DNA of 47,500 bases from Halisarca cf. caerulea (lineage: Eukaryota > Porifera > Demospongiae > Chondrillida > Halisarcidae), in the NCBI GenBank assembly GCA_963170055.1, contig CAUJGJ010000258.1, positions 1,473,601 through 1,521,100 of the forward strand, written 5' to 3'. Of this stretch, positions 1 through 31,249 are shown piece after piece; positions within the stretch are counted from its first letter, which is position 1, and the number at the start of each line of letters is the position of its first letter. The position numbers were made by a program, and so were the translations under genes. The notes under the pieces are model-generated. The model did no database searches. It saw nothing but the letters and a program-made list of their open reading frames with translations, and was not told the DNA's origin.

Positions 1-285
1 ATCATATTTCAGAATGCACTGAAGAAATGGATTGTTGATATGCAGCAGCAAGAAAGTAATATCATTGGCAAGGGTTAATCAATGACATTGTGTATAGTAG
101 ATACATGTGTGTCCGTGCATGTGTACATGTATGTGTGAATATGTGTCTGCATGTGTGCATGCGTTAATGTACGTCCTGAGAAATTTCTTTCATACAATTT
201 TGTAAATTTTTCTTAATATGTATCCAATTTGATACCACTTGCACTTTTGTATACTTCCATGTTCCTCAGTATCCTCTCTCTACAG

Positions 286-8453
<8,168 letters not shown>

Positions 8454-9220
8454 CAGTTCTGTGCTGTAGTTACAGCTGGTTTATAGTGAATATTGGTAGC
8501 AGTAACCCAACTTTTATAGTAGCTTTTAGCTTTATAGTAGGTTTCTTTCTCTAATTCACTGTCCATTTTGCTGTGGATATGACTAGTTTTTCACTGCTTG
8601 TCCGGAATCTGATTTGGTTTCTGATACAAAATAGTATATGTGGTCACATACGCAGCTCAGCAGATGTGTATTATCTCCACTATAACTGAATTCATGATAT
8701 TATATTAGGTTTATATGTTATTTGCAATGTACACACATGCATGTGCACATGCATGCATGTTTGCAATATTGGTACGTGACGTTAATTCATGTGTATGTGC
8801 ATACACTAGGCATGCATATTATGGTACTCTATTATATGCATGACATTGTATTTGTGTGTATGGACAAATTACATGCATGCAATTCTATAGCTAGAGCTGA
8901 TCTTATTATTATTACATGTGAACAAGAATGCAAATGCATGGTATATATGCAACATTTCTCAAATCATACTATGAATGTTACTGTAATGCTGCAGCTGTAA
9001 TGATAGCTCCTTCAAGTTCAAATTCTCCATTCAATTGTTGCTCGACAAAATAATATTATATTATATTATATTATATATTTTATGTTCTGTATTGACTATT
9101 GACTATAAGACCAAGTACAGGTATATATAATAATTGCATGGTGAAATAAAGCCAATTTTAATTAGTATTCTGATTTGAATGTATGTGCATGCGTATGTGT
9201 GTATATGTGTGCATGCATGT

Positions 9221-9280
<60 letters not shown>

Positions 9281-10395
9281 ATAGGTGTACATGTGTGTGT
9301 GTGCATAGGTGTACATGTGTGTGTATGTGTGCATAGGTGTACATGTGTGCGTGTGTGTGCTTAGGTGTATATACATGTGTGCATATGCATGCATGTGTGG
9401 TATTAGTGTATATCTGCGCAGCTCATGAATGCACAGTATATACTTGTGTGTGGCCCCACTATACACATACGTACTGTATTGGCAAGCAGTAGTAAAATAT
9501 TATATGTAATATACTGACCATGATATCTCTATTATTAATACATGCATGTATGTATGTTATACAATTAGATTATAATTAGATTATAATTATGGTAATTACA
9601 GTTAGATGGTTATATGGTTATATTTTTATATTGTATCTAGTATATTTATACTATGACTATGTGATTTGGAATAGGTGCAGTGAAATTCCATAATCCAATG
9701 GTCATGCCGGCAATCAATGTTTCTCAAAGTGTACGTATGTCAGACTGCATACCTGTTGTGGACTGTTGAGTACATGTTGCACCTCAAATGTCTCTGAAAG
9801 TATTTAAATGGACGGTTTTATCATAGGTACTACATAGTATATCTATAGAGTGTATGGTTATATGCGGACAAGGTATGGTCACGTGAGGACCAGCACGCTT
9901 GCGCAACTCGTTTGAAAATGGCAGATGGCATTAATTGGGTGACTATGGTGACTCATAATCGTTATACTGTACATGTATAATACTCGCACTCTTTGGTTCC
10001 AGAACGTTATTGCAGGTGTGCGATACAGTAAGGCGCGGATCTTATGTATATACATCGATGGAGTGCGTGTTTTTACAAGAACATGAGCCGCGACATTCCG
10101 ACCCCAGTGGGAGAATGATTGTGTTGGTACACTGACATAAGGGGCTTTCAGTATCCCTTTTCACGCGTCATTGACGAATGGGCTGGCCCTCTGTCCGAGT
10201 GTTAGAAAATACGTGTACTATGGCCAGAGTTGCATTCCAGTTTGATCACAGTCTTGTTAAGTGAATGGCTGCAGACTGAGTGTACGCAAGGGCCGGGACG
10301 GAGGAAAAGAGACGATTCACACTGCACGCGATCCTTAGCAGTACCGTTGGTCGTACGAGTATAACACATTGTGATCGTTCGCGAAGGAAGTAAGA
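8454..10395. other. Intergenic region between the receptor and the filamin-repeat gene
   Basis: No convincing exon. Holds AT-rich sequence, a (TATTA)n-like tract near 9048-9080, and a (GT)n run at 9223-9279. After that come about four copies of a 20-24 bp unit containing gcataggtgtacatgtgt, to about 9375. The last 500 bases are richer in CpG and probably include the filamin-repeat gene promoter and 5' UTR, but I see no specific promoter element. Confidence 0.6.
9223..9375. repeat. (GT)n tract plus short minisatellite
   Basis: A (GT)n run is followed by repeated gcataggtgtacatgtgt units with small length changes. Confidence 0.9.
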
Positions 10396-12681
10396 ATGGC
10401 CGGCCACCTGACGATCGTTCCTGTCGGCAAACCGGTGGAGATCTTTCCTGTGGCAAATCCGAACGAGGAGATAACAGCTCGAGTTGTCGGCGAAAGGACG
10501 GGAGAGGCTCACGTGTCGGTACAAGTCGAGGAGGCTGGAAAGCACCGAGTGACGTTCGCACCGATGTTTGCAGACGACTACACACTCACAATATTCGCAA
10601 AAGGATGCCATACAAAGGATTCACCACACAAAATCAAAGCACTGGAAAACAAGGTGATATTTGCCGACGAGAGAGAGAGTCCACAACCTGTCAAAACCGT
10701 TACAGTGGTAGAAATAGACAGCGACGTGAATTTTGTTCTTCAGCCAGAATCTACCGACAGTGATCCTATTGTGGTGGTCACGGGACCTTTTGGCCCCATA
10801 GGGACTACTACAGACAGTACTGGAGAGGGTCGCTACATCACACACTTCATAGCTGACGCAGAAGGTGAGTACTACATAAGTGCTAAATCCAATGGCAAGC
10901 ACTTGAAATGTAGTCCTTTGAAAGTATTGGCTGTTGTGAAACAGAAGCAATCATCTAAAGGTGATCTTAGCAAGTGTTACGTTCTTCCTGAAGACATAGA
11001 GGCCATGTCAACGCCCTATGACATGAAGGAGCTGGTGGATCTGCGTGTGTCCACTCAGGGAGCTGGGGAGGGCAAACTGGATGTGGTTGCTCGAGGCTCA
11101 GGGAAGGCTACCATAGTGATCACCAGGGACGAGCCCAGCTTATACGGGATTGCAGTGTCTCCCTCAGCACTGGGAAGATACTGGGTGAACATAACATGGA
11201 ATGGTGAAAATATTAGGGGAAGTCCCTGTACATTTCTTGTGACAGAGGAGAAGGTGAATGATGTGGAAATTTTGGATCTGTCACATGCCTATTTCAGGGT
11301 TGGAAAACCATACAAATTCAAAATTCACTCCCCCCAGCTGGGAGGCAGCTCATTTGATGTAAGAGTAGACCCCCCATTTCATGCAGTTGTAACTATCCGA
11401 CAACTCAACAAAAGCATGTATCATGTCACCCTTGTACCGAAGACATCCGGTGCACATAACATCTCAGTACTTCACAACAGCTTACATGTACCAGGTAGTC
11501 CATTTTCCTGTCAGTTTGAGAAAAGAGGGGATGCATCCAAGTGTTTCTTGATAGAAGATAGCCAAGAGAAGCAAGACGACATAGAGGACGAAGTCTCTTT
11601 CACAGTGAGCACGGAAGGAGCAGGCGAAGGTACTCTCACAGCCACTGTCCTTAATGTTGTGAAGCAAACAACAAAACGTGCCTCAATAGAGAAGATTTCC
11701 GATGCCACTTATTCTATCAAGTTCAATCTTGATCCAGAAGAGGAGTATCTTTTGAGCATAAAGTATGATGACTGTCATATTGTCGGTTCACCTTTTAAGT
11801 TGTCTCTCAGTCTGCAGCCAGATCCCCTCCAATGTCGTGCTGACGGGGAAGGCCTGAAATCAGCCTATGTAAACCAAGAATCAGCTTTCACAGTTAAAAC
11901 TGACAGAACTACTGCCAATCTCAGAGCTGAAATTACCGGACCCTCTGAGACAGTTCAGCCCACAATAACCCAGGAAGCAAACGACAAATTCAAAGTAGCT
12001 TACACACCCAAGTTTGAGGGGAAGTATGAAATTCAGGTCTTTTGGAATGATGGACCCATTCCGGGATCCCCTTTCAAAGTTGAATGCTGTCAACCTTTTG
12101 ATCCTAACAGCATACGTCTTGACAAGAGCTCAATAAAGGAAGTATTTGTCGGGCAGCCATTTTCATTTCTTCTCAACAGTGACATCATAACTGATGGAAA
12201 GTTAAAGCTCTTGGCATTTGGTGGCAAAGCAGATGAGGATGCTATAGAAGGATCAGTGACTGACAATGGGGACGGTACATGTTCGGCCACATTCGATGCA
12301 CCCAAGTCTGGCAAGTACAACGTCCACATCTACTACGACAAGCACCACATCACCGGCAGCCCATTCAGGGTTAAGGCCTCCTCCCCTCCAATACCATCCA
12401 AAGTCAATGCGTATGGTCCTGGGTTGGAAGATGGGGTTGTTGGTCAGAGCGGGAGTTTTGTAGTTGAGACCAAAGAGGCTGGGTCCGGTAGTCTAACTGT
12501 TCGCGTGCACGGCAAGAGGGGAGCCTTTACCATGGACATAACCAGGGATCCAGTGAATGACAGGAACATACTAGTCCAGTACAACCCCATATACACCGGA
12601 GAGTACCTGGTGGAGGTTATGTGGTCCGAAGTTCATATTCCAGGATCACCATTCAAAGTGAAGATAAAGGATCGAGAAAAT

Positions 12682-12684
<3 letters not shown>
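10396..12684 (+). CDS. Filamin-repeat protein, eight filamin/ABP280 domains, intronless
   Basis: Uninterrupted 762-codon frame encoding eight immunoglobulin-like filamin repeats of about 90 residues. Approximate residue positions are 1-82, 92-181, 190-283, 289-376, 380-473, 476-565, 568-661 and 667-758. Most end in the signature G-S-P-F/C (IRGSP, VPGSPF, IVGSPF, IPGSPF, ITGSPF, IPGSPF); the first two have KDSP and KCSP. Filamin repeats are protein-interaction and dimerisation modules of cytoskeletal scaffolds. There is no N-terminal calponin-homology pair, RING or B-box, so direct actin binding is not expected. Start at ATG 10396 has A at -3 and G at +4. An intronless gene beside intron-rich neighbours could be a retrocopy. 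A (GT)n tract begins two bases after the TGA. Confidence 0.9.

Positions 12685-12685
<1 letters not shown>

Positions 12686-12749
<64 letters not shown>
12686..12749. repeat. (GT)n microsatellite directly after the filamin-repeat stop codon
   Basis: About 30 GT units starting two bases after the TGA at 12682-12684, so inside the 3' UTR. Confidence 0.95.
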
Positions 12750-12751
<2 letters not shown>

Positions 12752-12989
12752 AAGTGTACATGTGCAAACATACATACATTTTGCAGCAATTTGTACAATA
12801 CTGTTATACATGTAAACATCTATTTATGAGGATGCACTCAACTTCACTTTAGAAAGAATGCATGTATGGTTATACGTGTTCTTATTGTTGATGTTTGAAT
12901 TGAGTAGATTGTTACGGTTATACAGTAGTTCTGTCCATAAGAACACCCCCCCCCCCCCCCGGTCATGATGCCACATGCTGTCATGCACT

Positions 12990-13205
12990 GCATAGGTGCT
13001 GATTTCCGTGTGACTTGATTTCACGAATTTTATGAATGAGTCTGCATTCGCAAAAATTTAATCACGAATATTTGGTAAGATACATAGAATGTTTGTTTAA
13101 GATATAGTAGGGACTGGTCCATTTGTGAAACTAAATCGTGAATTACAGTATAAAGTTCTTTATTTGCGAAATATACGCCCTACAAAAATTAGCAGCTACC
13201 GTAGT
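12990..13205. mobile_element. MITE with GGTGCTAATTTTTG-type ends, copy 1
   Basis: Begins ataggtgctgatttc and ends caaaaattagcagctacc, the inverted counterpart. The internal segment tatagtagggactggtcc is shared with a second copy at 40634-40822. Confidence 0.65.
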
Positions 13206-13224
13206 ACACAGCATATTGTTCACC

Positions 13225-13296
13225 TAGTCTAGCAAGCTAGTCCCGTTCCCACTTAACGCCAAAGGCATTTGAAAGACGGGCTAGCTTGCTAGACTA
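13225..13296. mobile_element. Palindromic MITE (TAGTCTAGCAAGCTAG)
   Basis: About 20-bp arms, TAGTCTAGCAAGCTAGTCCC and GGGCTAGCTTGCTAGACTA, separated by about 30 bases. A related diverged copy is at 41412-41482. Confidence 0.75.
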
Positions 13297-13337
13297 ACTG
13301 TTTACCATGCAGGTGACTGATGTACATGCATAATATG

Positions 13338-13513
13338 ACAGCGGAACCTCTTACAACAAACTCCCCTACAGCAAAAACCTTTCTATAACAGACTGCTTTC
13401 GTGGATCCAGATAAATTGCTATGCATATAAAATAAACTCTAAATGGTGGAAACCTCTGTACAACAAACTGTTTTTCAGGTCCCAAAGTGTCCGTTGTAGA
13501 GAGGTCCACTGTG
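13338..13513. mobile_element. CAGTGGAACCTC-type MITE, about 175 bp
   Basis: Ends ACAGCGGAACCTCTTACA and GAGGTCCACTGTG. The interior (aaacctttctataacagactg ... ggtcccaaagtgt) matches the element at 17452-17630. The terminal pattern resembles pogo/Tigger-type elements with TA target sites; no transposase. Confidence 0.7.
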
Positions 13514-13593
13514 TATTATGTACTCGAAATAATATGCCCATGCAGTCATACATAGTCATAGTTGTCTACATTCGATCAGACAACTTATTGTGA

Positions 13594-13772
13594 TACAGTG
13601 GAAACTGGTTAACAGTAGCTTAACAAGAAATATTGCTTAACAAGAACATTTTCTGTGAGCCAACTGTATATATGCAATGTACAGTCTTCGTATTTTTGAC
13701 AAGAAATTCTTTTAACAAGAACTAAATATCGGTGCACTCTGGCCGGGTTTCTTGTTAACCAGTTTCTACTAT
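13594..13772. mobile_element. CAGTGGAAACTGG MITE
   Basis: The left end TACAGTGGAAACTGGTTAAC is mirrored by GTTAACCAGTTTCTACTATA on the right. Inner aacaagaa segments also form a symmetrical pair. Confidence 0.75.
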
Positions 13773-14735
13773 ATGTTCGCCGAGAAACATTATTTGGCAC
13801 CATCATTCAATTAAAACATGACAAACCACAGCATGCATGGTACACTATGTATTGTACAAATTATATAGAATGGCTAACATACAACGTTATTATAATTATT
13901 ATGTACATGCCACTGTATGTATGGGATGAGACAGGGTGAGCCGTTCAAGAACAATTCTATATTAATAGGGATCAGGTCTGTAACATGAAACCGACCAGAC
14001 AATTCATAAAACTCTTTCGACTATAAAACCAGTTCAACCTGCAGAGAGAGATGGGAGGTCACATGACATACGTACGTTAGTGGACAGCATGTGATGTGTG
14101 CACTGTATGCACATACGTCCATGTGATTGCATCATGTGTGCAACATGTGACAATTGATATCATGTGACTGTCAGGCGATCAAATTCTAATGGGAGTATAC
14201 AGTACAGTATGTGTGTGTGTGTGTAAGATATCCTTAAATCATGCTATGTAAATGTATACTGGGTTGGGATTATATTATACAAAATCCACAAGGGACAAGT
14301 ACATGTACGTAGTTGATATATACGTACGTGCTGTATGAGAACACAAACTATTGTGCAATGTGCATAAATAGTCACACCAGGAATCAATGCACAGCTTACA
14401 TAACAGCCACGAATAGAAATTTCCAGACGTATTGATAGCTTGCACCGTGCTGTCTTCATTAGTGGAATTTGCCTCGTTCCACTGATCAGGACAGCAGCAA
14501 GCTATCAAACGTCTAGAAAATAATGCTTTTGGCAGATAGACTACATTGATTCCTTTTTTTTGTAATAATGACACTCAGCCAATCAGCCATACTGAATTGT
14601 GAAAAATCAATGTCATGTGACAGACATGTGATTGCTACAAGTACACAATTGGCATGTAGAGAAACGAATAGAAAAGTATATACCTCTAAACCTACTACTG
14701 AACACAAGTATGCATGTCACAGGCATACGTACCTG

Positions 14736-26149
<11,414 letters not shown>

Positions 26150-28212
26150 TTCCTCTGTTCGACAGGGCCAGAATCTTCGCTGGGTTGACTAGTGTCCGAA
26201 GTTCTTGATAACCCCAGATCTTGGTTAGACTGATTGGTAGGCTATCGAAACGTACTTGAGCTTTTCGACAGTGCGTGGGAGGGGTCGCGTTTGAAAATGA
26301 TGCCGCTTTTATATAGAAATATAACCTCTGAAACACGTATAAAATATTGGCAAATGGCGCCATTCGTGACGTATGCAATTAGCAACTTTTTTGAGGGTGG
26401 AGTAATCATTCACGATAGATCACAGCTTATACCTTAACTGACAATGTAGCTATGTGTAGAGTCACTTCAACATTTCCCTTCGGTCACTTTGAGTATTCAC
26501 TCTGAATCAGACACTTGCAGTCATGGTTAAACCTGCTGACAAATGGGAAATTCACTACATGCCTGCCATTGTAGACATGGTAGGATACAGTGACACATGT
26601 ATAGTATGTCTACCTTGAATTTCCATATTAGCTATCAGATGATTGTAGCATACACTTTGAAATTGTATTTTTAAAGTCATAGTTCAGTTCTATCATAACA
26701 GGTATTAGGTACTAGTAAGTAGTAACTCTTATCTGGCTATTTTGTATCTTATTGTTATTTTCTCGATCGATTAGTAATGATTATGTTTTGTCAGCAATGG
26801 TCAGCAGTACACAGGATTCAAGAGCACACACACATACTATAAACTTACAAACATGTATGAAATGTTATATGAACCCATCATTTTTGTCGTAGTATGATTC
26901 GGTACCGTAAACACTTTAAATCATCATAAGATTATACATGTAAAATATTGTGCCTTGATTGTATTTAAATCAGTGCGGAATTATGCATACTGCAATAAGA
27001 ATGAACTAACACTAAATTTAATTGTGTCGTGAAATTATTGTGGAAGGAAATTTTAACCCACAATGGCAATCTTTTTTATATACAATATTTTGAAAAATTC
27101 ATAATATAGGGAGTAATCAAATCATTATTGATTATTTGCAAACCCGGTTTACAAGAAAAAGTTTACATTAATTGCATGGTATGTACCCTAGACACATGGT
27201 TCTAATGATTCAGAAAAATCGGTCAGAAGAAAAATGACAGCCCCACCAAAACTCCTACATTGTAACAAGTATACAAGTAATAGTAGAATTTGCTTAGACT
27301 GTACCTCGAAGTGAAGACAAAATCAGTACATTATACTTCTTACAGAGGTACACACTATCAGGACATACTTATGATTGTACAGGATGTGTAAGAGGGTACA
27401 GAATGAGGAGTTATACTTACTATCTATAGGAGTACTCACTAACCCATGTTGGTATATTATTATTTACTTGTTAAGCAAGACTACTGATATAGGCAATTGC
27501 AAGTACATGTACAGCACATGATAATATAACTCACTATAATCAGCATCTCAGATTTCCAGTCGATCCCTCACCTCCCACAGCATGTAGTTTTTATTAGAAC
27601 AAATCTGCAATAATCCTACAGTAACTGTAAACTAAATTGCTGCTCCCTATATCTAGTTCTCTCACGTTATCCACAATCTCATAATAGATGTGTGTGGATA
27701 AGTGAAGTCAATCTGTTTACAACAATTATTAAACATTCATATGCCTTCCATACATACAGCATACATGTGCTATGGTGTTGAGATCGTTCCAAATCATGTA
27801 ATTATTACTAGTTATGTAATATTGTTATTTAAAACTCAATGATTAAATACAATAAAATTTTACGGACGTCTACTCATGTATAGATAGAATCATGCATGTG
27901 TACGTAGGTAAAAATCATCAGCAAAATAAACTCAGTTTGAAGAAGAGTCTATTCTAATATACGCAGTGCGAAAGAATTCAATTCACATGGTTGAAAATCA
28001 GAAACACACCAGACAGTGAAGTAAAATGGAGTACAATGCAGCCAAAAGCCACATAAAATGCAAAATCAAACACTGCACCTCGACAGACTGAGTGTTTTAC
28101 AAAGAAAGTAACAAAAATATTCTTAAAAACATGTATCAATAGATCAGGTTCAGACGTGCATCCAGGGAATGAGGCCATTACCACTCTGAGTAGGTGTGCA
28201 TTAAAATTCACA
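26150..28212. other. Intergenic region upstream of G-alpha
   Basis: The first 100 bases presumably hold the G-alpha 5' UTR and promoter; no TATA or other named element is convincing. The remainder is AT-rich. A diverged piece near 27345-27460 (tcactaacc, acttactatctata) is akin to the MITE at 36565-36752. No exon recognised. Confidence 0.5.
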
Positions 28213-28606
28213 TTATGAAAATATCATCTCATCTTCTTCCCGTATACCTGCACTAGGACACCATCTAGTTGTGACGGGAAAAAGCACCACAGTTATCTGA
28301 TACTAAATGCATACCACCACATCACATACAAGTGTGTTCTTAAATTCCCATTCATCTGTAATACACATGTTCCTTCCCACACTTACGTACTATATGCACA
28401 TGACAAGATCTTACAATGCTCAATGTGCATATACGTAGACTGTGTGAATGAAGCGCACCATATGTACATGGTGTAACAGCACAAATAAAGTGATATGCAT
28501 GTGTACACATGCAAACTAAATACACATGTGCGTGCATTGAACACACATACACACATACACACATGCACATACATGCATGTATGTACGTGCTCTAAGCATG
28601 CGCACG

Positions 28607-28657
<51 letters not shown>

Positions 28658-31176
28658 ACACATACATACGTACACATGCGCACATGCACATATACACATG
28701 CATGCATGTATACATGTACACTGTAACACATACTGTACACATTTACACATATTATTTGTACACTCATGTATGTACATACACATGTATACCCATGTGCACA
28801 CACTGTACCCACATACACACATGTACACACACTACACATAATGATCTAATGCATGTTAGTAGGGGAAGTAACATTTGTATGTATGTATACGTAGATAATA
28901 CAACCATATATGGTAATCACCTGGAGCATTGATAAACTCCAGTCTTCTCACTTGATCCTTGTCTGTTTGAAAGGTCAGTCTATAAGAACAGTAATATAAG
29001 ATAACTTTGTAGTGGTAGGATAGATATGCCATTCTGTAATACACACATTAAGTATGTGTGCAAGTTAGTGCTGACCTGTGTGTGTGTGTGTGTGTGTGCG
29101 TGTGTGTGTGTGTGTGTGTATGTGTGTGTGTGTGTGTGTGTGCGTGTGTGTGTGTGCGTGTGTGTGTGCGTGTACATGAGTGAATGTACACATGTACATA
29201 TTTGTATATACATGCATTAGTGTGTGTATGTATGTACATAAGATTGTATGCATACGTATGCAGTGTACAGGAAAACACATGCATGCATGCATATATAAAT
29301 ATATGTATGCATATACTCACATGTTGTCCACATGCAGTGACATTTCCATCCCAGTGGCCACTTGCTGCAATTTCTGGAGTAAAGTCATTATCTCCATTTT
29401 GTACTCGCTGAGGTAGACATAATCGTATTCCGTCGGCACATGAATTATAAAGAAATTGTCTCTCAGAGTACTTGTACTAATGTGGCTGATGTTTCCAATA
29501 GCTATTCTTCTCTTCAACTTTAAACTCTTCATGTGCAAGTTGTAAAGAGCACCATCTAACATAGGGGAAGGGGGAGAGAGGGGAGTGGGAGGGTGTATTG
29601 ATGTGATGAAAACCACAGGCTGAAAACGTTCTCCACACAGTAGTAGGCGGTCATTAGGAAACACAGACAAATTGATCATGAGACACTCAAGAGAAGTGTA
29701 TTTTCAATACCTACGTACCTACACATGCACTAGCGTGTGACCTTTCAACTATCCATATGTACATAAGTGCATATGTACGTACATATGCATGTCCATATGT
29801 AAGTACAGTAGAACCTTGATTATCCAGGCAGCTTAGGACCAAGGAGTGCCCGTATTTCTGAAAGTGACCATAAGTATGAAGCCTCTAGTACCTACGTCGA
29901 CTGAAACATTTCACATTTCATATTAAACTTTTGTTATTCTTCAATTTCCTTTAAGCAGTGACAAGTGGATGCTTTCTACCGTGGCCAGTCGTTTTACCTG
30001 ATTTTACACATGCACACACACCATATGGTACAGCTATAGACCAATAGTGTACTCCACATAAGCACTGAATGTAGAAGTACATGCATAAAAACACTGACGG
30101 TTGATTGAGGTGCCCACCACTACGGGGGCCGGATAATCGTGGTTCTACTGTACATACATGTGCATGTACTACAGAGGAATCTTAGATAGGGAACTCTCCA
30201 AAATAAGGACACAGTTAGTATGAACCTCTCCACAAGGGACACAACTGAATGTCTTGTACATACGTTTCCCCTACAGATTCAGCCGAAACATTTCTGTGTA
30301 CAAATACATACATACTTTCTGTATTCATGCAATGATGCATGACTTTAGACTGACAACGTACTAGGGACAAGACTGTGGACATCACAATGTCTTAATTGTG
30401 AAAGTTTCTACATCCTTTAAAAGGACAATCCAAAAAAGCTTGAATTAACAAAGCTCACAATACACGCACAATGTAGTGACACCTCTCTAATCTGACACTC
30501 ACTGGGGCTGGGAAAAACGTTGGATTACGGAATGACTCTTAGCCATATGTAATCATGTGACTGTATTTCATCAGATGGTCGGATGGGAGAGAATGTTGGA
30601 TTATAGAGATGCCATTCTATACACACCATGTACTTCTACACAGAGGTACAGAGAACCTTGTGCATATTGTATTTACTACATCCTATGAATACTGGAAAGA
30701 GTTCTGATGAAGAGAAAATCCCTTATGAATTGAGTTTAAATGTGGTTGTGAGGTCACTTCCAACCACTTAAATAGCTATGAATATCATTAACCCTATTGG
30801 ATCACAGGACAAGTGTTTACATACAGATAAATCTCACAAATGGCCTTCACAAACATGCATTAGGTAAATATCCAGCCACCAGGAATTGACCCTCAAGTCA
30901 TTTTCTGTGAAGATGATGTCATCACATGACCAAGGAGAGATGAGTGAGGTCTCTATCTCACAGTTGGTGAATGCAATCACTTCCCAGGTTGATCATGCCC
31001 CACAACATGGCTGCTTGCATGCCCACAACATGGCTGCTTCTGCATGGATACTACCTGGAGATGCACTGACCCAGTTAACTGCTTTCCTTGAAACCCACCA
31101 ACAGCTTCCCCGAAGTTTAAGCCATGTAAAAACACACACATATATGTACATATGCACACACATACGACTTGTAGGT

Positions 31177-31249
<73 letters not shown>

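Larger units (their letters stand above)
12685..14735. other. Convergent intergenic region full of MITEs
   Basis: Lies between the filamin-repeat gene (plus) and the G-alpha gene (minus). Contains the (GT)n tract, a C17 homopolymer near 12945-12961, a MITE at about 12990-13205, a palindromic MITE at 13225-13296, and two CAGTGG-type MITEs at 13338-13513 and 13594-13772. No coding exon recognised. Confidence 0.65.

Noticed and set aside
10202..10950. Frames on the minus strand over the 5' end of the filamin-repeat gene
   Set aside because: No domain pattern; the plus-strand filamin-repeat frame explains the coding bias.
27978..28211. 77-codon minus-strand frame just past the TH1-gene stop
   Set aside because: Starts beyond the inferred stop, has no splice connection or recognisable motif.
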